NCBI GenBank assembly: GCA_009617715.1
Contig: VTFK01000047.1
Location: 620,001-684,000 of the forward strand
Length of the DNA stretch: 64,000 nt
Direction of reading: 5' to 3'
Source of the DNA: Plectrocnemia conspersa
Taxonomy: Eukaryota > Arthropoda > Insecta > Trichoptera > Polycentropodidae
Part shown: piece by piece, positions 27,771-40,560 of the stretch
Position numbering within the stretch: the first letter of the stretch is position 1
Layout of the letters: each line of letters starts with the position of its first letter
Made by a program: the position numbers and the translations under genes
Notes under the pieces: generated by a model
The model's input: only the letters and a program-made list of their open reading frames with translations
What the model was told of the DNA's origin: nothing
Databases searched by the model: none

Positions 27771-27802
27771 CTGAGGATAACGAACCAAACGAGAGCTGCA
27801 AG
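27771..27802 (-). CDS. Possible 32-nt upstream exon of the membrane protein gene (candidate)
   Basis: On the minus strand a good acceptor (TGATTTTACCTCAG) and a good donor (CCTCAG|GTGAGG) enclose 32 nt. Read in the frame that leaves one spare base, as the exon at 4114-4199 requires, it gives LQLSFGSLSS, which would join to GVQIAYF. It lies in a GC-richer island (about 27440-27930). The intron would be about 23.6 kb. Splice-like pairs occur by chance and the exon is very short, so this is only a candidate. Confidence 0.2.
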
Positions 27803-28654
27803 CTGAGGTAAAATCAGATTATCCACGTTCAAGTCACATTTTGGACGATAGCCAAAATCGCATAAACAAATTTACACGTTTCGACCATTTAGCTTGGAGA
27901 TTAGTGAACGAAAGTTTAATGAAAAACGTTAGGTTGAAACGATCGATAGCCGTTTAAAGAGTATTAGTGTTAAAGTGTATGCAAAATGTATTAATTTTAT
28001 TTGTAATATATTTACATAAACGTGAAACTAAGTAAGTTTAAAGTATAGAATTTAAATTACGACTTTATTATCAATAGATAATTAAAACTTTTATGCATAA
28101 AATTTAGTTTTTAAACAATAAAACCACATAGTTTCAAAACATGCAGAGTAGCAATTTTCTATAGCAAGCCAACAGGCGTTACAGATTCAACATATAATAC
28201 GATTTCAGCAATTTCGTATTCAGATAGAACGTGCACCATATCGCACATTGTAGTATAACTAACTTGTTTTTTACACCTGCAAAATTTGTATTATTTTTAT
28301 TGCTTTATAATACAGATTGTTATATTATTTTATGTACGTATATGCTCAAAATGATCGTCTCTTTGTTTTTTTTTTTTCAGGAAATCCCAGAATTTCGGGA
28401 TCATCAACTTGCAGTTTTATATACTAAATTTTTATATGTATAGCATTACTAAATAACAGAAATAAAATTGGTAATATATCATTCAGGTGCTGTTTCATCG
28501 TCACTGTTCGATGAATAAGAATTCTAATATGAATTATAATCTAATGTTATTTAGTTAATCTTTCGATAAAAGTTTTTATTACCTCCCGAATAGTTGTACT
28601 GTGATACAGTAAATACTGCTATTCAATAAATTAAGATTAATGAAATATTTAATT
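27803..28654. other. Island edge and AT-rich stretch, nothing recognised
   Basis: The end of a GC-richer island (to about 27930) followed by AT-rich DNA. A strong polypyrimidine tract ending in CAG at 28366-28380 looks like a plus-strand acceptor, but the frame after it closes quickly and no donor fits. Confidence 0.4.
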
Positions 28655-29130
28655 CATAAGTTAAATCTTTTCACCTTAGTATTACTATATGTTTTTTTAA
28701 AAGCAATTGTCGTGTCTTTGCTTAATGCGATTTAAACTATCTAAAAACTGCATCGGCTGAGCAGAAGTTGCCATCAAGTCGACATGGTGCTTAAAGAGAT
28801 AATTTTAAAAGTTTAAAAACTTTTATCATTACTACGATTTTCACCGTCATTTTTGTTGAAAGTTAAAAAAATCTTTTAATCTATAAGTGTTTTTTATATA
28901 CTTAAAGTTGCTTCAGCATATTAGGAATATCATTTCACGAGGTTTTACCGTATTTTACAAAGTTTGTATAATTTTCGTGCTTATTTCTAACATATTTATT
29001 AGAAATACAAGTATTTTTATTTTCAATATGAATTATTAATAATCCTTTTTCATAAACATCATAGACATCAGTTAATTGCTTTTGATCATTTTATTCAGAG
29101 CGTAATTCTGAGAGTTGAGCTAAAAACTTT
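28655..29130 (+). repeat. Dispersed repeat, copy 1
   Basis: This stretch aligns by eye, in the same orientation, with 62110-62590. Shared blocks in the same order include AGTTAAATCT, CGTGTCTTTG or CGTCTTTG, ATTTAAACT, GGCTGAGCA.AAGTTG, TTTCTAAC.TATTT, ATTATTAATAAT, and ATTCTGAGAG.TGAGCTA. The copies are well diverged, so the family is old. Copy 2 lies directly after a decayed hAT transposase, so this may be the 3' part of that element family. Confidence 0.65.
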
Positions 29131-32100
29131 TTTTAAAAAACATCAAAAATGAATTTCATGAGCGATGCTCAACTGATGTTTTGACATACGTCCGTAGACT
29201 CTCGATCCAGAGGTGAACTCTGGATTCCGCGCGTTGAGCTGGACCAGATGCGAAGAGAGAAACAGAAGCTTCTGCAATCTCCTGTTGACTAAAGTTCAAG
29301 TTGGATAGCTCTTGAAGATCCGTTGCTTTAAGCTCCGAAGCAGATGTTGAAAGTGTAGATGACACTAAAAGTGTTTCTGAGAAAATCTGCTAAATGGAAG
29401 TGGTTCTCGTATTCATATCCATTGCACCCTTTTTGGTCCGCCCCTTTTCAATGGGATGGCCAATTTTCTAAAAACAAATTTTCGTTTCCCACTAATGCAT
29501 ATATAAATGGCTCTGGTTGTTATTTTTTCTTAAAGCGGCGGATATTTTAATTATTTCTAATTTATAGCGTGTACTTTGCAACTTAAGCTGGTAAAATATT
29601 TCTCACGGTGGTGTATCATTTTAACAAAGAAGCTCATTTTTTCTTAGACAATTAAAACGCTTTATCACAAACTGAATTCATCTTTTTTTATGACTTAACG
29701 GCATAAGTTAATTCCCCTAGTTTTGAATAAAAGGGATGTTCAATTGATGATCAATCCCTTGTCTCAATCAGGTTAAGTATCAATTATGTTTTCTTGTAAA
29801 TAACTGTCTGTCTCCAGAAAGGTTTAAAATATCGAGGACCATCGACAGCAGTTTGACTGCAACTGTAAAGTGTTGACGACTCCAATCAAAGTTCCAGATA
29901 AAAAATATCCAGGCTATAGTGCCAATGATTTTGCTGACACTTTTTTTAACATACCCGGCAACACTATACATATGTTACAGTGACAATGGAGAGACTTATT
30001 CTTGCGAGCTCTTATGTAACTGAAATCAGTTATTTTAACCTGAGTTAAGCTAGCCAAAGTATCATATGATATATATTATATAATATGTATGTATATTTAT
30101 ATACAGTGTTCATCCACAATAAAACTTTCAGTACAGGAACTTATCCCTCGCAGAACAATTATGATAATAATTATTCATTCAAAGTTGCTCTCAATTATTT
30201 GAATTAGATATTTGTTTAAAAAATATGTTTTCAAATCTGAAAATATGTGGAAAAGTTCGTATTACATGACTCATCTTTTATTTATACTAATCCAAAGGTC
30301 AAGCGACTGCCTAAAAAAAACGTAAAAAGTTTAACCCGATCTCATGTGGGTTATATACCATTATAACGACCTGCTAATGCATATAAGTTTTCATATGTAT
30401 AAACATGTGCCCTTTCTCGTCGGCTAGAAGATTTTTTTATTTCCTCATACACGCTCTTTAGTATACCCTTGAGAATCGCTATCCATCTTGCTTTATATTC
30501 TCATACATACATATAAACACACCCGAAAAATGCGGTTTTTAAGTCCGATTTTTTTTGTGCGCCATTTCAAATAAAGGAGAGATATATTACGTTCAAACTT
30601 AATCAGTTAAAAAATATGCAAAGTAATTTATCTTCCATTATTTAACTATAGTGTAATGCGGCAAGATTAATTACTCTGCGCTATGTAGCAAAATGTAATC
30701 AAAATTTCACACAGTATCAAAGACTCTCAGATAAAACTTCCGTCTGGCGCTTTGCGAATTAACATAAAAATAACCCCTTTTATAACAACTAAGAAGTAAA
30801 AAGTGGCTTGCCAAGGCGGAAGAGGAGTCAAAAAGTCGCTTAATCTTGCACCGTTCTTCTCACACTTTTGTAAGTTATTACCTAGTTGGATAGACCATAG
30901 TGAAAAATATTCTTGCTATATGTACATATATTCCCTTTGAAATATTTTTCTTGTTTAGGGTTCAAGCCGCAGGGCTGAAATGAAAACCATTTTGAAAATT
31001 GGCCGCCCGAGGGACAGCATACGTTTACCACACAACTCATTAAAAATTACACACCGAACAACATTCAATTATTCAACGATGCTCGCATCATCTTACGTCA
31101 TGTGAGTACATTATATAAATTATTATACAATATTATCTGCTTTAACATTATTGTGAAGTGAAAATCTGATTTGTGGCTTAAACTTGATACCGGAATAAAA
31201 AATAACGGCGAAACGCGGGCTCTATATCATATTGGTTAAATTACGGATGTAGCACGACACCGGAGACTTCTTTTCGCAAGTATCGAAATTTCCTGCAGAA
31301 TCATCCCTTTTTTATTATGAGGAAACGTATATATAAGAATTTCTTATATATTGTACCAGCGATTTCTTATATACACAATTACACAGAACGATGAAAAAAT
31401 TTCAGGATTTTTTTCTTGATTCATCCTCACGATTAATTTTGTAAAGTTAAAATTTTGCTATTACAATATTTTACTTATTTATATACCATCATTGTATCGT
31501 TAGTGAAAACCATGAAAACCATGATTGATTCTGGAAAACATAAAAAATGTAAAATTTAAATATTTTTTATTGTTTATCTGATATTTCTTAACTCATATAA
31601 AATAATTAAGTTACTTGCTTTTTTCAACGTTCCTCTGTCAACAATTATTTTATCACTAGTACATGAAATTAATCATAGCTTATTACTTGTCCAACTTATG
31701 AAAGTCTTAATATTCATACTACGAGAAATAATCAATGAAAGAGTTTTACTTATTTATAAAAGTTAAAGTTCACTTTCGTTACCCTTTCTCTAGAGTTTAA
31801 GTTTGCTAATTTAATTAACAAGAAATTCACTGAGACTGGTGATTTATATTATTTACATTAAAATATTTTAAGGTTATATAAATCAAAATATATTGAATAA
31901 TCCATGAACTTTATTATCATCTTTGGTGTAACTGGTACATAATAGCCTTTATTGAATTTGTCATCAACAATAGAATATACTCTCTGGCAGTGTTGATAAT
32001 CAATTGAATCCCTCCAAGTGTTATTGAATAGTCTGTCTTTATATGTCCTTAATACGCCACAATATTCGATATAAAAATATATGTTATAAGAAATATAATG

Positions 32101-34120
32101 TTTGTGCATTATATATTTTTAAAATGTGAAAAATTAGTTAAGCTTTCTAGGTCAAACCAACCACAAAGCTTATAACCTACATACCATGCCACAATCACAG
32201 TACAAATGTATTATATAAACGACAAAATTAAATAAACCTTATAGTTTAATGAAAACTTTCAAGGCATTAATTTGAACCTTTTCTACTACCAGTTTTCACC
32301 ATTTAATCGAAACTCACTCATTAAAGGCGATATGCGTAATTTGAAACCTTATGCTTAATCCTGGCTTTGGGCCGATCATTTCCATATTCATTCCATATAA
32401 TCCTGTCCCTCTGGCGAAAAAGCCATTTTAATCTCTGAATCGTGTCCGACGACCCAACAATTGTATTTTACATCTTTTGTTTGCCAAGACACCTTGTTTC
32501 GAACCAACAATGCAAAAATTTACATAGCTCGTACGTCTTTCAATGTATGGAAAGCTCGACAAGCTAGCCCTTAGCGCTTGACGCTTATTAAAAAATAATT
32601 TTCACGTTAACCTATTTTTCACGAGAGCCACAGCTTCATATATTTTATTAAGGGCTTAGGTTTTATTGGCGAATTTATTATCGTGATTACCCACTCGGCT
32701 GTTCTAGAATGAAATATAGGTTTAGTAATATCAAAATTAAATTCTTAACAGTCACAATATATAAAGCTTATGTTTAGTATATATGTTATTAATTAAAATA
32801 TGTTTGATCTAAAATGATTGATGGTTTAACGAGTAAATAATTGATTCAATATGTCAACAATAGCTGTATTAATTCATTAACATGCTATAAATTTTAAATC
32901 GCGGTAATCTAAAAGCTACATTGATGAGTTTAAATATCTCAGTAATTACACATATGTACCTATGTACAATTGTACATACATTAGTTATGTACGTTGCAAA
33001 TGCCTAATAAATGTATTTATATATATATATATATAACATTAATGGATATACCACAACGCGTTCACCAACTGCGAATATATGGATGAAAACAAATCAATAT
33101 TAGAGAGTTGTACAATACTTCCATTTTTGCATGCAGTAGAACGTCAGCGTTGAAAATTAGTATCACAAAAACGAAGTTCTTCCAGAATCTCCGGATTTTG
33201 GTTATTTTCTACCAGCAGAAGTTCTCTCGTCGTTGCGATTCGAGAAAATCATATTCCAGAATACAATCTAAAAAATTTGTAAAAATAAAAATGAGTCAAA
33301 CAATAATTTCTATTGATAAGACTATTTATTATATCTAGTATTTCATATTATCGATCCTTATTTAAAAATATGCTAAGCACAATGTATGTTATATAAAAAT
33401 TAAAGTCTTACTACTTTGCTGAGGTATGACGCATCAAAACCCCGGTGTTTTTCATGTCTTATTAAAAGGACTTTCAATATTAGAGTTGCAATGTTAACTA
33501 TTGTGGGAACAACACAGAGTACTCTTTTATGGGGGATCTTATTCTTGAAATTTGCATTATTACTCCGACCAAATGTGATTATTTATCAATAATGATAAAC
33601 TAGACAATATTGCGACTGCACACAAAAGCTCTCTTTGCGACTAGGACTAAAGGGTTCTCCCATAAATAGCACGCAAGGATTCTCCAGCGTAGTAAATGAA
33701 TGTTTTTTGGTTGGAAATGGTCATGGGAAACAATATATATCACTGGAAGACAAATATGGTCCCAATATTATCGTTACATAATTCAACCTCGGAGATATGC
33801 ATCAAGCAAATGTCACTTTCTAAAGGCGTATACTTACTTCGTTGTTCTAAAGTGTTCTAACTTTACGATTATATTTCGAATTTTAAATACATAAAAATTA
33901 AGAATATTAGCTTATTATGTAAAACAAAAAAGTTTTTCCTTATTTCAACTATCAGTAATTATGTCAAACAAGTGATGCTTAAGCAAAATCTTGCTTATGT
34001 TGCTTTAACTGCTTTACACAAATCTATGTAAAAAAACGTGTCCTCTAGTTGAACTAAATAAGTCAATTCTCCAATACTTTCGGTAAATCAAATATGTAAC
34101 ATCAGTTCGTTCATCCTTAG
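29131..34120. other. AT-rich stretch without recognised genes
   Basis: Contains a minus-strand open frame at 29156-29365 starting MSSTLSTSASELKATDLQEL, with higher complexity than most chance frames but no recognised family and no clear splice sites. Islands at about 30760-31030 and 32380-32640 are GC-richer. TA-rich runs lie near 30065 and 33020. Confidence 0.4.
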
Positions 34121-34128
34121 ATTTAGAA
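34121..34128. repeat. 8-bp target-site duplication, left copy
   Basis: ATTTAGAA immediately before the left end of the hAT element; repeated exactly at 35868-35875. Confidence 0.95.
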
Positions 34129-35867
<1,739 letters not shown>

Positions 35868-35875
35868 ATTTAGAA
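35868..35875. repeat. 8-bp target-site duplication, right copy
   Basis: ATTTAGAA directly after the right end of the hAT element. Confidence 0.95.
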
Positions 35876-38800
35876 GTTCTTATGACCAATAATTACTGCT
35901 AAGCTTTCAATAAATACTTTAATGAATACATCATCAGTACATCGATTTTATTTTTAAGAACATAATGATGCTACAACAAAACTTGCCTTGACTAATAAAT
36001 AAAAAATATATTTCTAAATATTTGTTGTTCTGACACAAGATTTTTTCCAAATCTTTAATTTTTTATCTACAGCACATTCTTTGCAATTCTTTAAATTTTA
36101 AAAACAAAAAAAATAATGCCATTTTTACATAGAAAACAATGTTATAATACCATTCTAAAAATATGCGTTTTCTTTTCATATACCTATAATAATAACATAG
36201 TACAATAATCGAAACAATAGTATGTAATTAGAATAATATTTTAATCTATATTCTAAAAATATCCCTTTTCTTATTTATAAAACATATTTAAATAGTAAAA
36301 TGTATATATTTAAATATGTGTTTTAATTAAATTTATATATTCTCGCGCTTCTGGAAAATTGCATTTTTACACGTACTGAGTGACAAAGTATTTTCTTGTA
36401 ACACGCGAGACCAACTTCATTTGCAATTCCGTTATTTTAGAATTGCAAACACGATATACATAGTTTAGAATGCAAAACTAGTCATACTCACAAACAAATA
36501 TTTTTATATTGGTATACGTATTATTGGGATGGGTTTTATAAAATATGTTTTATAACGTCTACAATATATTGTAGACATTGTAAAAAAACACTATGAATAT
36601 TATATTTGCCGTAGACAAATTTTTTTTTATTTTTAATATTGCAATATAGCAATCGTTGTATGAAAAAATATATTGTAAAGGTAGACTTTAATAAAACACC
36701 TATTAAAATTAATAACGACAGCAATCATTTAAAATATATCAAATATACACATAAAAAGGCATTATTGGCACTTATATAAATTTATTTTAAATATATAAAT
36801 ATTATATATCAAGATAGTAAAAGTTTTTCATTATTATCCTTATATTATAGAATAGCACTTTTTTCATTAAAATATTCATATTCTTTAATTAAAATATATT
36901 ACAAGTTTTTTTTAACGCTTCTGAATAACCTCATTTCTGAATTTATTAAAATACTTATTAAAATTTTATGCACCATGTGCAACGATGAATTACACTTGCA
37001 CGTACTCGTACAGCTATTAAGCACAGCATCTGTCGGCGAAAGGAAGTTTAATCTTAATAAAGCAATTTGAATCTTTGTTTAATCTTCTTATGGTTATGAT
37101 AATATTTTTATGGCATTTTAATGTATTTAATTATTATATAATATAAAAGAGTTATTTCGGTAATTTATCGCTATGTATTATTTACATATTGACCTCAATA
37201 TGTATTTATAAAAAATATGAAAAACTAGGAAAGCCTAATTGAAATTTTGATTATAAAACAAACACTAATTTCTATCTCCTGATTACGATAAAAAATTATT
37301 AACTTCGTGGATCATATGTGATTCAATTCTTTAACATTAAATTTAATAATCATGCAAATGATATTTTTTATTGCTTATTCATAAGTACAATATAGAAACA
37401 TATAAATACAGTATTTTATATATTTGTTTGAATAGCTTGGTGTTCAATTCACCATCCTCAATGAATAAGAAAAAGGATTACGAATAAGAAGAAGATATGC
37501 AACATGTGTATGTGTATGCCGAAACGAAATATGTACACTATTCAATTTCAGATTTCAGCCGAAAATGAAAAAGGCAATTCCAGCTGTCTCTAATGAGAAA
37601 TGAATGGCCGAATTAAGTAAAACACTTAAGATACTACCGAAGAAATTATGATGAATCATCATTGAGTATAATTAAATTTTAACCTAGTAACGATTTAATT
37701 TAATTAATAAACTTTAATATCTGCTCGGAGGGTTAAGCCGCGTACTGTTAGTAGTTAATATAAAATATTCGATCCAGACTTATCAGACAGACACGATATA
37801 ATTAGTGTACCAACCCAAATAAATTACCCGTTTTTCATTTCTTATCTGAAAATTAGTTCCATTTTCGCACTAACGTTGCGTCGCAATAACGGACACCAGG
37901 TATTACCAATCGAAACAGAATTAAATTGACTACCCTCTAGCAGTCTCGCCAGCTAAAATTATATCATTCCATAGTATGTGCTTTGTTAAACACCTCGGGT
38001 AATTATTTTTAACCACGTCGGCAAAATTAAATTAAAACCAAACCCTTTTGCCGCCATCGGTTCCTGTGGTACGCCGAGCCAGATTGCTGTTAAATTAATC
38101 GCGTGATGCTGTAGTGATACCATAGACGAAGAATTTTATCAACTCGATTCAGGAAGCCATAGATTGGAGGGGTTGAGATTGATAGAGATTGAGTCAAAGT
38201 TTTGGACGGTAAGAAGCTGCGGTCATCGATAGGGGAGAAAGTTTCTTATAATTATTTATGAGATCAAAGTGTATTATAATTATCTCAACGTATACTATTA
38301 TACAATAAACATAAAATTACATAAAGAAATTATCCCCCTCCCACCCACAATGATTTACTAATTTTATATATACAACTCGAAGCATCAATACCACGTGACT
38401 CGACGATAGTTACACGTAAATATGTAACAGTACTAAACCTTTTTTAATGAATTATCTATAAATCTTTTAAGACATACATATATATTTATATGTACATATA
38501 AGTTGTAGCTTGCTTTTAATAACTTTTTTAATTAAAATGTTTTGCAAAAAAAATGCTCAAAACATGAGTTTTTCCACTTGCTCAATAAAACTCGCCACAT
38601 TTCAACTCATATTCCGTTCTTTAAATTCATAGATAAAATACGATTACAACTTTGGCAATCGCAATAAAAAGTTTTCTCAAATCAAACTATTTCCCAAATT
38701 GATTTGATTGTTATATAAAAGTTTATTCATCCCATTATGTACGAACTCTCACGATTTAGGAATTGAAGTGGAAAACACCCCTGTGAGCAATTTTCCTTTT

Positions 38801-39479
38801 CAATCGAAATCCTTTAATATTCAATTCAACTGCCGTAGGGCAAGAATTCCAATAAGTGAACATTCGACTTTTGTCTCTTCAACTAATATTCAACCTCTAT
38901 TATAGTGATTTCCTCTCTATATATCGCTTAACTGCTTATAAACCCTTGCACACATATTTAATATTAAACTCAACACAGTAGTTCTTTATTTTGAACCCCT
39001 TTCTTACGAATGTATTTGTAAATCAATTTATTAATGTAGTAATGAAGGAATTAGATTTACATTAAAACACAAAATTATAAATATCTGTAAGTTACGTTTT
39101 ATTATATGTTTTATTTTGTATATGCATTTATGAGAATCTTGGATGACTCGGGTGTATTTTGGTTTAATTGACCAAATACTTTATTTACATAAATCTATGA
39201 AAACTATTAAGCTATGTTTAATTGACCAAACACTTGATTGAAATTAAAAAAATTACATAATTATATACATATATACAAAATAATAAAATCACTAATGAAC
39301 GCGTCACTAGGAACATAGTAACGGCGTGCAGTTCATACATGCGGTAGATGCGGTGCATGCCTTAGGATTGTAAAATGATTCTAAAATTTTTTTTTTACTT
39401 ACGTATTTATGAAACGTAATCGCTCAGAAAATTGACTACAGACGACCATACCGAGGAGCAGCTAAAGCTGTCTTGCGCA
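35876..39479. other. AT-rich stretch with a GC-richer island
   Basis: No gene recognised. The island at about 37700-38250 has mixed composition and short conserved-looking words but no coding frame bounded by splice sites. The remainder is AT-rich. Confidence 0.4.
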
Positions 39480-39600
39480 GTCGATACGCGTGCGCCATGA
39501 ATTGCTTATCGGGAATTGAATTGGTCGCGCATGCGCACTAGTGATCTAGCCGTTACTCGTGCTAGTATTTACAGTCGCCCGTCAGCAACAATCATGCGGT
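39480..39600 (+). promoter_or_regulatory. Promoter-like GC-rich region with NRF1-type sites
   Basis: In an AT-rich setting this stretch is rich in GC and CpG. It holds the perfect NRF1 palindrome CGCGCATGCGCA (39526-39537) and a partial one around ACGCGTGCGC (39486-39495). NRF1 (ewg in Drosophila) sites typically lie just upstream of transcription starts. It sits about 700 bp upstream of the small plus-strand gene at 40288. A possible non-coding first exon would end at AAGGG|GTAAAT (39823). Orientation is inferred from that neighbour. Confidence 0.5.
39526..39537. promoter_or_regulatory. NRF1/ewg consensus site
   Basis: CGCGCATGCGCA fits YGCGCAYGCGCR at every position. Confidence 0.6.
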
Positions 39601-40287
39601 TGATGTTTTGAATCTGTCTATTTCTCCAGCCTTTCGGCCTTCGTGTCTCGCAGTGAGAGCTGCTGACTTCCATACCAATATCAGGGCAGATGTGAAATCT
39701 CTCGTACACTTTACATCCCGACAATCGTGTTCTAATTTTAAGGAATACGAAAATAATTTTCCAGAATCGAAAATCTAAGAAATTCCATTGTGTGATTAAC
39801 TTATCTTTTGGAATGAACAAGGGGTAAATTTTACGCACTATATATCAGATCTTAAACTTCTGGGTTCAGGTCACTCACACAAAATTTTTTTTTTAAATGT
39901 ATCCATGCGCTTTTATTGAACACCATGGATATAATTGTGTAGATAAATTACTTTTTTTATATTTTTCTTCCAATAAATTAATAAGTTAAAAAGCATTAAA
40001 ATATTTATTTTGACTAAATCTTCTATAATTTTATTTTAATATATGTATGTATGTATGCGTTTATTTTTATATCAAGTCTGAGATGTATTTTTTTCTAATC
40101 AAACAAAAATCTAGTCTGGCTATTTATAAACCAGCATCTCTTATGGCTTCCACATTTTATTTCTATAAAAGGACATTAGACAATTGCTCGGTCTTCATTT
40201 CTTTCTCTGTCGTGATAATGAAGACTACTCTGTATTGTTTCTTATCATTGTGTCATATTTTTTTATGTAAAAGCTAGCAGAGGGCAC

Positions 40288-40398
40288 ATGACTGAAATGA
40301 TGGTGGAAGACGATATAAGCAACGGAGTCCGAGGCAACTCAGTTGAGCCAATACCACCAGAAGAACCAATAACCAACTCTTGCCGTGTAGAGTTCCAG
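40288..40398 (+). CDS. Small unrecognised gene, first coding exon
   Basis: 37 codons, phase 0 at the donor. The composition (about 47% GC against about 25% around it) and the lack of stops support coding use. Confidence 0.5.
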
Positions 40399-40560
40399 GT
40401 ATTTTATTTATTTATATATTTCTAGAATTATAATATATTTTGTGATAACCTTTTGTAGGTCATGAAAAGAGTACTCGGAAGGTGCGTGAAATTGGGACGT
40501 AACTCACATGGCTGTATGGCAGGAACATATATAAATCCATTTCATCCGGAATGTATGTAA
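40288..40560 (+). CDS. Small unrecognised gene, two spliced exons (possibly more)
   Basis: Exon 40288-40398 starts MTEMMVEDDISNGVRGNSVE, continues with a proline- and glutamate-rich stretch and ends SCRVEFQ at donor CAG|GTATTT. Exon 40459-40560 (acceptor ACCTTTTGTAG) continues in phase with VMKRVLGRCVKLGRNSHG and ends INPFHPECM and TAA, giving 70 residues: an acidic first half and a basic, cysteine-containing second half. The second exon may instead end at donor GAAT|GTATGT (40552). An in-phase candidate last exon exists at 42817-42851. The start is the first ATG after a possible acceptor (GCTAGCAG, ending 40280), so an upstream non-coding exon is likely. I do not recognise the family. Confidence 0.5.
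40459..40560 (+). CDS. Small unrecognised gene, second exon
   Basis: Runs in frame from the acceptor to TAA at 40558-40560. A good donor (GTATGTAA) overlaps the stop, so the true exon may end at 40552 with one spare base. Confidence 0.5.
   Translation, partial: VMKRVLGRCVKLGRNSHGCMAGTYINPFHPECM

Noticed and set aside
29156..29365. Minus-strand 69-codon frame with mixed composition
   Set aside because: Complexity is better than usual, but no splice sites, family or neighbour supports it. Left out as a gene, mentioned in the region entry.
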